From assembly GCA_029219165.1 (NCBI GenBank), contig JAQXSW010000017.1, positions 1-64,000 of the forward strand: a stretch of 64,000 nt of DNA, given 5' to 3'. Both the position numbers and the translations under genes were made by a program. This document shows positions 38,005-48,017 of the stretch, piece by piece; the first letter of the stretch is position 1; every line of letters starts with the position of its first letter. The notes under the pieces are model-generated. The model saw only the letters and a program-made list of their open reading frames with translations. It was not told the DNA's origin and did not search any database. This DNA is from Oscillospiraceae bacterium (GTDB taxonomy: Bacteria; Bacillota; Clostridia; Oscillospirales; Acutalibacteraceae).

Positions 38005-39837
38005 ATGCAGGCGATTATTCTTGCTGCAGGAATGGGCAAAAGATTAAAAGATTTAACTCAAAACAACACCAAATGTATGGTTAAGGTAAATGGTGTTTCT
38101 TTAATTGATAGGATGCTTCACCAAATTGAAAAATATCACCTATCTAGAATAGTGATTGTAATAGGCTATGAGGGACAAAAACTTGTTGATTACATTTCAA
38201 CATTGAATATTCAAACACCAATCGTATATGTGGATAATCCGATCTATGATAAGACGAATAATATTTACTCATTAGCTCTCGCAAAAGATTGGCTTTGCAA
38301 AGAGGATACTCTTCTTTTCGAATCGGATTTGATTTTTGAAGACGCAGTAATCGATGCGTTGGTAAACGATTCTAGAGATACACTTGCTCTTGTAGACAAA
38401 TATGAATCTTGGATGGATGGTACTTGTGTAAAATTAAGTCCAGATGATGACATAGAGGCATTTGTTCCCGGTAAACATTTCAAATTTAATGAACTCAACA
38501 GTTACTATAAAACTGTCAATATATATAAATTTAGTAAGCATTTTTCAGAGACGCATTATGTTCCTTTCTTAGATGCTTATCAACAAGCTTTGGGAAATAA
38601 CGAATATTATGAACAAGTACTTAGGCTTATCGCACTTTTGGATGAGCCTGAAATTAAAGCTAAAAGACTCAGTGGTCAACTATGGTATGAAATAGATGAT
38701 ATTCAAGATCTCGATATTGCCACTTCGATGTTTATTCCAGATGAAGATAAACGAGTAGAATTGTTATCCGGCAGATATGGTGGTTATTGGAGATATCCAC
38801 AACTAATGGATTTTTGTTACCTGGTAAATCCATATTTCCCACCACAGAAATTGATTGATGAAATAAAGGCTAGCTTCGAGAAACTGTTAACGCAGTATCC
38901 ATCTGGTATGAGAGTAAATTCTCTGCTAGCTGCAAAGAATTTCAACGTACATCAAGAGAATATTTTGGTGGGTAATGGTGCAGCAGAACTTATTAAAGCT
39001 TTGATGAATGATTTTACAGGAAAACTTGGTATTATTAGACCGACATTCGAGGAATATGGTCATCGCTATAATGAAGAAGACCTTGTGGCGTTTTGGCCTT
39101 CCAACGATGAATTCAAGTATTCTGCACAGGATATAATGGATTTCTTTAATGATACGGATATTCAAAATCTTGTTTTAATCAATCCTGATAATCCTTCCGG
39201 AAACTACATTGAAAAGAAAGATATCCTGGCACTTATCTCATGGACAGGTGAAAAAGGTATTAAGTTCCTTGTTGATGAATCTTTTATAGATTTTGCTGAT
39301 GAAGATGACTCAACAACAATTGTTCAGGATATTTTGGATAATAATAAGCACTTTTATGTTATGAAAAGTATTTCCAAATCATATGGTGTTCCCGGTTTGA
39401 GATTGGGAGTTTTAGCATCGGGTGATACAGAAACCATCGCTCGACTAAAAAAAGACGTTGCAATTTGGAACATAAATTCTTTTGCTGAATTCTATATGCA
39501 AATTGAAGAAAAATATAAAAAAGATTACGCAGATGCTCTTGTTAAATTTAAAAAAGAAAGAACTAGATATATTGAAGAATTGTCCAATATATCTGGGCTT
39601 AGGATTATTCCTTCACAGGCAAATTACGTGATGGCAGAAATAACTAATGGAATGACAGCAAAAGAACTTAACAGAAAGTTGATTGTAAAACATAACATTC
39701 TGATTAAGGATCTTGTGGCAAAAATTGAACAAGATGGAAGGCAGTACATTAGATTAGCAATTAAGACTACAGAAGAAGATAGTAAGTTAATTGACGCTCT
39801 AAAAGAAGAATTAGTTGTCTCTTGTTTTTGCTCATGA
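38005..39837 (+). CDS. Fusion: LicC-like nucleotidyltransferase + class I/II PLP aminotransferase
   Basis: N-term 'MQAIILAAGMGKRLKDLTQNNTKCMVKVNGVSLIDRML'; C-term 'LVGNGAAELIKALM', 'LINPDNPSGNYI', 'FLVDESFIDFAD', 'MKSISKSYGVPGLRLGVLAS'. Confidence 0.92.
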   Translation: MQAIILAAGMGKRLKDLTQNNTKCMVKVNGVSLIDRMLHQIEKYHLSRIVIVIGYEGQKLVDYISTLNIQTPIVYVDNPIYDKTNNIYSLALAKDWLCKEDTLLFESDLIFEDAVIDALVNDSRDTLALVDKYESWMDGTCVKLSPDDDIEAFVPGKHFKFNELNSYYKTVNIYKFSKHFSETHYVPFLDAYQQALGNNEYYEQVLRLIALLDEPEIKAKRLSGQLWYEIDDIQDLDIATSMFIPDEDKRVELLSGRYGGYWRYPQLMDFCYLVNPYFPPQKLIDEIKASFEKLLTQYPSGMRVNSLLAAKNFNVHQENILVGNGAAELIKALMNDFTGKLGIIRPTFEEYGHRYNEEDLVAFWPSNDEFKYSAQDIMDFFNDTDIQNLVLINPDNPSGNYIEKKDILALISWTGEKGIKFLVDESFIDFADEDDSTTIVQDILDNNKHFYVMKSISKSYGVPGLRLGVLASGDTETIARLKKDVAIWNINSFAEFYMQIEEKYKKDYADALVKFKKERTRYIEELSNISGLRIIPSQANYVMAEITNGMTAKELNRKLIVKHNILIKDLVAKIEQDGRQYIRLAIKTTEEDSKLIDALKEELVVSCFCS

Positions 39838-40068
39838 AAAAGTGACAAATATCTGGATCAACGAGAAAACTATGTCTCCAGATCACACAAATGTGGCTCT
39901 GTTGCTCTCTATGCGTTTTACCCGTACAAAATATTTAGAAAATATTATTGTATAAATTGTTGTATAGTTTGACTTTGATGTTCTTTTGTTCTAACGGATT
40001 TGTTTTTCTCTATTTAAAGTCACATAAATTGTAACCTTACATTTAAACAATGCTGAAGTGGTGAATAT

Positions 40069-40959
40069 ATGAATAGATATGAGTTTGAATTACTAGCTTA
40101 TTTGGAAAAGCATGGTGAAGGAAATTATCCCATGCGAACTCTTTCGGACAATTTAAAGATATCCGGTAAAAAAATTTCAAATTGTATTGAAAAAATGGCC
40201 TCATGTGGTTGGGTGAAGAAAGAAAAGGATTTCTTATCTATTACTTCTCAGGGTCTTGAAGTATTGGAACCTTATAGAGTAAAAAAGGCTGTTATATTAG
40301 CAGCTGGATTTGGTTCAAGAATGATGCCGGCAACTTCTGATAGACCAAAGCCACTCGTTACCGTAAATGGTATAAGAATTATTGATACATTGTTAGATGC
40401 ATTAGTGTCTAAAGGAATTACAGATATTACAATTGTTAGAGGATATAAAAAAGAAAAGTTTGATGAAATTTTAGAGAAATATCCATATGTAAAATTTATA
40501 GATAACGATTTATTTGATAAGGAAAACAATATTTCCTCTGTAATGGTTGCATTAAACGAAATTGACAATTGTTATTTATGTGAAGCGGATTTATATATAA
40601 CTAATCCAAATGTAATAACAAAATATCAATTTGTCTCAAATATTTTAGGATCTTATTCTTTGGAAACAGATGATTGGTCCTTTAAATCAAATAATGGGTT
40701 TATTTGTGACTATCAAAAAGGAAATACTTATTGTTATAACTATTATGGGATTTCATATTGGACTTCTGAAGACTCGAAAAAACTTAGGGATGATTGGGCT
40801 GAAGTATATAAGACTAATAAAGATGTTTTTTGGGAGGAAGTTCCGCTGATTCTTAAGAAAGAAAATTATAGAGTTGAAATTAGACAATGTGAAAAAAAAG
40901 ATATAATGGAAATTGATAATTATTACGAATTAATTCAATTGGATTCATCGTATGAATAA
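40069..40959 (+). CDS. wHTH domain fused to LicC-like nucleotidyltransferase
   Basis: N-term wHTH 'ELLAYLEKHGEGNYPMRTLSDNLKISGKKISNCIEKMASCGWVKKE'; 'KKAVILAAGFGSRMMPATSDRPKPLVTVNGIRIIDTLLDAL'. Confidence 0.9.
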   Translation: MNRYEFELLAYLEKHGEGNYPMRTLSDNLKISGKKISNCIEKMASCGWVKKEKDFLSITSQGLEVLEPYRVKKAVILAAGFGSRMMPATSDRPKPLVTVNGIRIIDTLLDALVSKGITDITIVRGYKKEKFDEILEKYPYVKFIDNDLFDKENNISSVMVALNEIDNCYLCEADLYITNPNVITKYQFVSNILGSYSLETDDWSFKSNNGFICDYQKGNTYCYNYYGISYWTSEDSKKLRDDWAEVYKTNKDVFWEEVPLILKKENYRVEIRQCEKKDIMEIDNYYELIQLDSSYE

Positions 40960-40974
40960 TGGAGAAAATATAAA

Positions 40975-42543
40975 ATGAAATGTTATGTAGGAAAAATATT
41001 AACCGTAAACAGTGAAAATCAGGTTTGTAAATATCTTGTAGAAGATAAGGGCAGGATTATATTCGTGGGAAATGACTTGCCTGAAAAATATAAAGATTGT
41101 GAAATGATTTATTTGGGGAATAAGGCATTACTACCTTCTTTTGCAGATACACATCAACATTTTGCCTCATTTTCTATTTTCAATGCCGGCTTGAATGTTA
41201 TGGAAGCGTCATCAAATGAAGAAATTCTTCTTATGATAAAAGAGTTTGTTGAAAAAAGAAATCCAAAAACAGTTATTGCTTTTGGAGCTTCACCATATTC
41301 AGTAAAAGAACAACGCCTTGTTAGTCGTGAAGAAATTGATTCAGTTTGTTCTGATAGGGAAGTTTTGATTGTAAAGTATGATGGACATGCTTGTATAGTA
41401 AATTCAAAATTACTCCAAAGAATGGAAAATAAAGTTAAGAGCCTTAGAGGATATCATCCGGATACCGGCGAAATGAATCAAGAGGCTTTTTTTGAGTTTT
41501 CAAATGATATTACTAATTCAGTTGCCATTCCAGAACTAATAAATAATATGCAAAGTGCTGTTGATTTTATGGCTAGTCGTGGCATTGGATGTGTTCATAC
41601 AGTAAGTGGTGTTGGTTTTATTGGAAATCTAGATATTACAATGGAAAAGGCATTTGCAAAGGGCCTAAAAAATGGTTTCCAAATTCGTGTATTTCCACAG
41701 TCTATGGACATTAAAGCTGCAACGAAGAGACATCTTCCTAGAATTGGTGGATGTTTTGAATGTGCTCTTGATGGTTGTTTTGGTTCTCATGATGCTGCTT
41801 TAAATGAGCCATATGCAGATGAACTTGCCGGTGATGGTGTCCTTTATTATAGTGATGAAAAAGTTATTGATTTCTGTAAAAAAGCAAATCGTGTAGGTCT
41901 ACAAATTGAAATGCATGCCATCGGAGACAAAGCTTTTGATCAAGCAACACGTGCTTTAAAGGCGGCACTTGACGATTATCCTAGAAAAGATCATCGTCAC
42001 GGAATAATCCATGACTGTTTACCAACAAGAGAAGGAATTAAGATTTGTAAAGAATATAATATTGCAATGCCTGTACAAAGCGCATTTATTGATTGGAAGC
42101 AGGAACCGAACGATTATTTAGAAGTCATTTTGGGAAATGAACGTTGTAATGCATTGAATCCTTTGAACACATTTTTACAAAATGGTATATTGGTATCTTT
42201 TGGATCTGATGCACCATGTACAACACCTGATCCAATTACATGGATTGATCGTGCTGTTAATAATAGAAATAAAGATGAGGCCATTTCTGTTCAAGACGCA
42301 GTAAAAATGTGTACATATAATGGATATTTCACATCATTTGATGAAAGATATCGAGGTAGTCTTGAAGAAGGCAAGATAGCTGATATGGTTATTCTCTCCG
42401 AAAATCCTTATGATATAGAAAAGGAAAATATTAGTAATATTAAAGTGGAACAACTACTTCTTGCTGGTAAACCTTATGAAAGTTGTAAAGAAAATATAGT
42501 TAAAACTATGGTAAGAGGTTTATTGTCAAAAGCAAATGCATAG
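40975..42543 (+). CDS. Amidohydrolase family 3 (YtcJ-like) protein
   Basis: 'ALLPSFADTHQHFASF', 'VLIVKYDGHACIVNSKLL', 'LQIEMHAIGDKAFDQATRAL', 'VSFGSDAPCTTPDPITWIDRAV', 'LEEGKIADMVILSENPYDI'. Confidence 0.9.
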   Translation: MKCYVGKILTVNSENQVCKYLVEDKGRIIFVGNDLPEKYKDCEMIYLGNKALLPSFADTHQHFASFSIFNAGLNVMEASSNEEILLMIKEFVEKRNPKTVIAFGASPYSVKEQRLVSREEIDSVCSDREVLIVKYDGHACIVNSKLLQRMENKVKSLRGYHPDTGEMNQEAFFEFSNDITNSVAIPELINNMQSAVDFMASRGIGCVHTVSGVGFIGNLDITMEKAFAKGLKNGFQIRVFPQSMDIKAATKRHLPRIGGCFECALDGCFGSHDAALNEPYADELAGDGVLYYSDEKVIDFCKKANRVGLQIEMHAIGDKAFDQATRALKAALDDYPRKDHRHGIIHDCLPTREGIKICKEYNIAMPVQSAFIDWKQEPNDYLEVILGNERCNALNPLNTFLQNGILVSFGSDAPCTTPDPITWIDRAVNNRNKDEAISVQDAVKMCTYNGYFTSFDERYRGSLEEGKIADMVILSENPYDIEKENISNIKVEQLLLAGKPYESCKENIVKTMVRGLLSKANA

Positions 42544-42554
42544 GACGTGAAAAA

Positions 42555-44336
42555 ATGACAAAAACTGAATTCTATATTCTAAATAGTTTATATAACGGAA
42601 GTCGTGGTAGAGCAAGTTGTGCTTCGGATATATTTGGTAAGAAAAGTCTTTCTTTAACTGATCAGTTTAAAATGCTTATTAAGAAAGGTTATATTTCGTC
42701 AGAAACAAAAGGTATCACTCAAAATGGATTAGAGGCTCTTGAACCTTATCGAGTTAATAATGCAGTTATTCTTGCAGCCGGGGCATCTACAAGATTTATT
42801 CCGCTTTCATTAGAACAGCCTAAGGGTTTATTTGAAGTTAAAGGCGAAAAGTTGATTGAAAGACAAATTCAGCAACTTTTAGATGCGGGTATTAGTGATA
42901 TAACTCTTGTATTAGGTTATAAAAAGGAAATGTTTTATTACTTGGCCGATAAATATGGTGTGAAATATGTCATTAATGAATCTTTTAATATAAGAAATAA
43001 TATTGAAAGTCTTTATCTTGCAAAAAATGAACTTAAAAATACATATGTTTGCGTAAGTGATAGTTACTTTGTTGAAAATCCTTTTAATCAGTTTGAATAT
43101 CAATCATTTAGTGCTGGGATTACTACATTTGAAACTACCGATGAAATGTATGTTGATACTGATTCTGACGCCCAAATAATAAGTATGGAAAAAAATCGTG
43201 GGCGAGGACAAATTATGCTGGGTCATTCTTTTTGGAATGAAGCTTTTTCAAAATCTTTTATTTCTTTTGTAGAGGCCGACAGAGAAATAGGCAAATATTC
43301 TCAGTGTTTTTGGGAGTGGCTTGTAAAAGATAATTTGAATAATTTGCCTCCGTTTTATTTTAAGGAATATGAAGCAAGTAACATTTTTGAATTTGATTAT
43401 TTTGAAGATTTACGGAAGTTTGATAATCAATACTTAGGATATACTCATAGTGAAATAATCCGAAATATTAAATTGGTGTTTCGTTGTGATGAGGAAGATA
43501 TTATTAATTTTCGAAATATTAGCAAAGGAATGACAAACACCTCATTTATCTTCCAGATACATGGAGTGGATTATATTTATAGACATCCGGGAGATGGGAC
43601 TGATAGTATAATTAGTCGAAGAAATGAAAAGAAATCTCTAATTAAAGCTAAGGAGTTTGGATTTGATCCAACATATATTTATGCTGATGTAAATGAGGGG
43701 TGGAAAATTTCTGTATACATACCGGAATTTAGAGAACCAAATTATAGTTCATTTGAAGATTCAAAAAAAATAATTGATGTCATGCGGAAATTACACAATA
43801 CAGATATAAAAGTTGATTATGGCATGAATCCTTGGGAAGATTCACTTGAAACTGAAAGACTTCTTTTGGAAAAAGATCCGTCTTGTTTTGATAACTATAA
43901 AGGTTTAAAGAAAAAGATAGAAATTCTTTATGAAAAAACAAAAAATGATGGAGTGAACAAATGCTTTTGTCACGGAGATACCTATCAACCAAATTGGATG
44001 ATAAAACCTGATGGTGAAGTGCTTCTTATTGATTGGGAGTATGCCGGATATTCTGATCCGGGAATAGATGTTGGGTATTATATTGTTGATGCCATGTATG
44101 ACTTTGATGATGCAGAAAAATTTATAAAAATGTATCTGAAAGATGATTGTTCTGAAGGTAAGTTTTTTCATTTTATGGCCTATGTTGCAATAATTGCATA
44201 TTATTGGTTTGTCTGGGCTTTGTATAGGGAATCGTGTGGCGCAGTTATGGGCGAATCTTTGGAAAATTGGAAACATATGGCTGAAAAATATTCATCATAT
44301 TTATTAGAAGATAAAAAGGAAATGATCGTTGAGTGA
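42555..44336 (+). CDS. wHTH + LicC-like nucleotidyltransferase + LicA-like choline/ethanolamine kinase fusion
   Basis: 'NNAVILAAGASTRFIPLSLEQPKGLFEVKGEKLIERQIQQL'; kinase motifs 'CFCHGDTYQPNWMIKPDGEVLLIDWEYAGYSDPGIDVGYYI'. Confidence 0.93.
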   Translation: MTKTEFYILNSLYNGSRGRASCASDIFGKKSLSLTDQFKMLIKKGYISSETKGITQNGLEALEPYRVNNAVILAAGASTRFIPLSLEQPKGLFEVKGEKLIERQIQQLLDAGISDITLVLGYKKEMFYYLADKYGVKYVINESFNIRNNIESLYLAKNELKNTYVCVSDSYFVENPFNQFEYQSFSAGITTFETTDEMYVDTDSDAQIISMEKNRGRGQIMLGHSFWNEAFSKSFISFVEADREIGKYSQCFWEWLVKDNLNNLPPFYFKEYEASNIFEFDYFEDLRKFDNQYLGYTHSEIIRNIKLVFRCDEEDIINFRNISKGMTNTSFIFQIHGVDYIYRHPGDGTDSIISRRNEKKSLIKAKEFGFDPTYIYADVNEGWKISVYIPEFREPNYSSFEDSKKIIDVMRKLHNTDIKVDYGMNPWEDSLETERLLLEKDPSCFDNYKGLKKKIEILYEKTKNDGVNKCFCHGDTYQPNWMIKPDGEVLLIDWEYAGYSDPGIDVGYYIVDAMYDFDDAEKFIKMYLKDDCSEGKFFHFMAYVAIIAYYWFVWALYRESCGAVMGESLENWKHMAEKYSSYLLEDKKEMIVE

Positions 44337-45625
44337 ATTCAGTTGGGGAAAAACTGAATATTTTAAGGTCTAACCGTGTTGTGTCTAATGCCAAATGGAT
44401 GATTGCTGAACAAGCAGTTCAGATGATTGTTTCATTTGTTATTGGTATGATAACGGCACGGTATTTGGGTCCTGCAAATTATGGCGTAATAAATTATTGT
44501 TACGCCTATATTGCTTTTTTTACAGCAGTTGCGGGACTTGGTATTGAGGCTATAGTTGTAAAAGAATTAATTGCTTGTCCTGAAAAAGAAGGAGAAATAA
44601 TTGGCAGTTCAATTATTCTTCGTTTATTTGCAGGTATGTTATCCGTAGTGTCAATTCTTTTGATTTTGTTTTTTGTTGACTCCGGAAATGAGTTAATATT
44701 ACGCGTTGGATTTTTACAGTCTATTGTGCTGGTGTTCAAAGCATTTGAAATTATTGATTATTGGTTCCAATCAAAACTACAATCAAAATATGCTTCAATA
44801 CTTAAATCCATTTCTTATGTATTGGTTGCTTTTTATAAAGTATATATATTAGTCTCTGCAAAGTCAGTCGAATGGTTTGCATTTTCAACATCATTGGATT
44901 TTTTAATTATTGCAGTGCTTTTAGTTTGGGCTTATTTTAGGCACAGTGGCAGCAAATGGAAGTTTTCCGTTTCAATCTCAAAACTGTTGCTCAGACAGGG
45001 TTATCATTTCATTATTTCAAACTTAATCATTACTGTTTATGCGCAAATTGACAAAGTAATGATAAAACATATGATAGGTGAAGCGGATACCGGACTTTAT
45101 TCTGCTGCTTTAATGATTTGTACTTATTGGGTGCTGGTTCCAACCGCAATTATTAATTCTATGCGTCCAATAATTATGGAACTAAAGAAGGATGGAAAGG
45201 AATCAGAATATAAGCGTAAGTTTTCACAACTTTATTCAATATTAATTTGGCTTGGAATAGTTGTATCTTTGGTTATTTCTGTTCTTTCTCCTTTTATTAT
45301 GAAGGTTGTATATGGAGAAAAATATGTACTTGCCTCCGGAGCTTTGAGTATTGCTATTTGGTATACTACATTTTCAACTCTTGGTGTAGCTCGTGGAAAT
45401 TGGCTTGTATGTGAGAACAAAAATAAATATGCTAAGTGGTTTGTATTTTTTGGAGCTGTAGTTAATATTATTTTGAACTTGATTTTAATTCCTATTATGG
45501 GAATTGAGGGTGCCGCAGTTGCAACACTAATAACACAAATTGTTGTTTGTTTTGTTGGCCCGGTTGTGTTTAAAGATACACGGGAAAATGCAGTGCAAAT
45601 GTTAAAAGCTTTTGTTTTAAAATAA
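44333..45625 (+). CDS. Oligosaccharide flippase (Wzx-type)
   Basis: 'NAKWMIAEQAVQMIVSFVIGMITARYLGPANYGVINYCYAYIAFFTAVAGLGIEAIVVKEL'. Confidence 0.94.
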   Translation: MNSVGEKLNILRSNRVVSNAKWMIAEQAVQMIVSFVIGMITARYLGPANYGVINYCYAYIAFFTAVAGLGIEAIVVKELIACPEKEGEIIGSSIILRLFAGMLSVVSILLILFFVDSGNELILRVGFLQSIVLVFKAFEIIDYWFQSKLQSKYASILKSISYVLVAFYKVYILVSAKSVEWFAFSTSLDFLIIAVLLVWAYFRHSGSKWKFSVSISKLLLRQGYHFIISNLIITVYAQIDKVMIKHMIGEADTGLYSAALMICTYWVLVPTAIINSMRPIIMELKKDGKESEYKRKFSQLYSILIWLGIVVSLVISVLSPFIMKVVYGEKYVLASGALSIAIWYTTFSTLGVARGNWLVCENKNKYAKWFVFFGAVVNIILNLILIPIMGIEGAAVATLITQIVVCFVGPVVFKDTRENAVQMLKAFVLK

Positions 45626-45641
45626 ATTTTTGGAGAAATTT

Positions 45642-47023
45642 ATGGAAAAGATAAGATCTTTTGCCAAATCTCAATATATTGAAAAAGCAGAACTTGTTTT
45701 TAAGTTCTGCTATCTGTGTTTAGTGCTACTGTCTTTCAATACGTTTTCTGCAAGACAGTGGTACTTATTTTATATATCTATTTTTGTGGTTTTATTTGGA
45801 TTTGTATTAGGTATATTAAGACTGACACATATAAAAGATTATTTAACAAAGAATATTTTGGTATTAGTTTTATTTGTGGTCAGTTATTTGGTTTCTTCGT
45901 TAACCGTAATCAGATATGGCTTTACAGAAAATATACAAGCAATAGCCTGGATGTGTATTCAATTCTTTTTATTGTTTGCTTATGATAAGACTCGTGAAAA
46001 TGAAAGTGTATTGGACGAGTTAAAGGTATATTTTAATTTCTTTGTTGCATATACAGGGTTAATGGCTTTAATTGGTCTTGTAATGATGTTGTTTAACTGG
46101 AATACATACAGAGTAGTTGATAATATGTATGTAATTGCTGGAGGCTTCTTGTGGAATAGATTATGGGGTTGTTATATAGACCCAAATTACGGAGCAGTAT
46201 TTGCAATTATATCTATTATTATTTCCATGTACTTATGGGAAAACAGTTCTAATGTAAAAAAATATTTTTAACATTGAATATGTCGTTTGAATTTTTATAT
46301 CTCTGTTATTCTGATTCAAGGACAGGCCTTATGGCTATTTTTGCATCGTCTTTTATTTTTGTTTTGTGTAAGACGTTTGAAAATAAACCAAAGAAATATT
46401 TCATAAATGTAATCACTTCAATTATTATTCCTATAATTTTAGTTGGTTCTGTTCTTGGCGTTAAATCGGCAACAAGCCAAATAAAAATGATGGTGGCAAG
46501 AAATGAAATGATAAATGCCGGTGTAAGTGAAGAAATAATTAATGCTATAGAAGAAGCGAATAGAATTGGAAGATATGACGAAGAAATAAATCAAGGAGAT
46601 AAAAGCAATAACAGATTTGCAATATGGGACAATGCAGTAGATATTTACTTAGCAAATCCTATAGTTGGTATATCCTTTAGAAATATTATGGAATATGCAA
46701 GAGCTGAAATGCCGGAAGGGTTTATTTCAACAAGCGGATTTGAAAGTATGCATAATTCCTTTGTAGATGTAATGGTCAGCCAGGGAACAATAGGATTAAT
46801 GTTATTGTTTATTCTGGTTGCCTTTTCTATCATTGCATTTTTAAAGTCGTTTAATGGATATTTGGAATATAAATATTTAATTGCAATTATTGCTGCAATA
46901 TTTGCCTCTATGATGTTTTATTCCGAAACTTTTTATATGAATACCGGAAGTGCATTCTTGTTTTGGATTGTTTTAGGGTATATGATAAATTATAGAAATA
47001 CTAACACCGAGGTGAAGTTATGA
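45642..47023 (+). pseudogene. Wzy/O-antigen ligase-like gene interrupted by a single frameshift
   Basis: ORFs 45630-46271 and 46274-47023 join as ...SSNVKKIFLTLNMSFEFLYLCYSDSRTGLMAIF if one base is added in the A7/T5 tract at 46256-46269. Confidence 0.8.
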
Positions 47024-48015
47024 ATCCAATATTATCAGTAGTTGTACCTTCATATAATGTGGAACAGTATTTGAATAAGGCATTGGATTCATATTCGGAT
47101 GTCAGACTTAATGATAGAGTACAGATAATTGTAGTAAATGATGGTTCTGTTGATAGGACTCAGGAAATAGCTGAGTCTTATGCTGCACGGTTCCCTCATA
47201 TTTTTGAAGTTGTAAATAAAGAGAATGGCGGACACGGTTCTGCGGTTAATGCCGGCATTAGAAATGCTAGAGGAAAGTATTTTAGAATCATAGATGGCGA
47301 TGACTGGGTAAATACTGAGAATTTTGTGACATTAATTGACTATTTAGAGTCAGCAGATGCTGATATAATTGTTGATAATAAGCGTGAAGTTAATATGGTC
47401 AGTGGAGACAGTGTTTATTTTGGCAAGCCTAGCTCTGTAATTGCTGACAAGGTGTATGCCTTTACAGATGTGTGTTTGGACGAAAATATTACCCCAAATA
47501 TAATGATTCACACCATGTCAATTAAAACTTCTTTGTTAAAATACAACGCAGTTACGTTGCTTGAAGGCATTTTCTATGTTGACATTGAATTTATATTGAA
47601 GTCAACTGTCCTTGCAAAGACCATAGAATTTTGTGACTTAGAAGTATATCAATATTTAGTTGGCAACGTTAATCAAAGTGTTAACTATAAAAATTATGTA
47701 AAACGTTTTGAACATCATAAAAAAGTTACACGAGAGCTGATTAGATTTTATTCTTCTTTTAATGATTCTAATCCTGTGTTGAATCAGTATTTATTTAGAC
47801 GTGTTTGTTTGTTAATTAATACACATATGAACATAGCTCTAATTTATGATGACGATAGAAAACAAGGTCTTGTTAGAGCTAAAGAATTTAGGACTTATTT
47901 AAAATCTGTAAACATTGATTTGTATAAAGCAACTCAGAAAAGATATTTATTAACGCTCATGCTTCATTACCTTGGTGTTGATTATGAGAAGTTAAACAAA
48001 ATAATGAGGAGATAG
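47020..48015 (+). CDS. Glycosyltransferase family 2
   Basis: 'PILSVVVPSYNVEQYLNKALDSY', 'IIVVNDGSVDRTQEIAESYA', 'IDGDDWVN'. Confidence 0.93.
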   Translation: MNPILSVVVPSYNVEQYLNKALDSYSDVRLNDRVQIIVVNDGSVDRTQEIAESYAARFPHIFEVVNKENGGHGSAVNAGIRNARGKYFRIIDGDDWVNTENFVTLIDYLESADADIIVDNKREVNMVSGDSVYFGKPSSVIADKVYAFTDVCLDENITPNIMIHTMSIKTSLLKYNAVTLLEGIFYVDIEFILKSTVLAKTIEFCDLEVYQYLVGNVNQSVNYKNYVKRFEHHKKVTRELIRFYSSFNDSNPVLNQYLFRRVCLLINTHMNIALIYDDDRKQGLVRAKEFRTYLKSVNIDLYKATQKRYLLTLMLHYLGVDYEKLNKIMRR

Positions 48016-48017
48016 TT

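Noticed and set aside
38005-39837. Direct claim of phosphonate (CMP-AEP) biosynthesis
   Set aside because: No PEP mutase or phosphonopyruvate decarboxylase in the window; domain architecture alone is not enough
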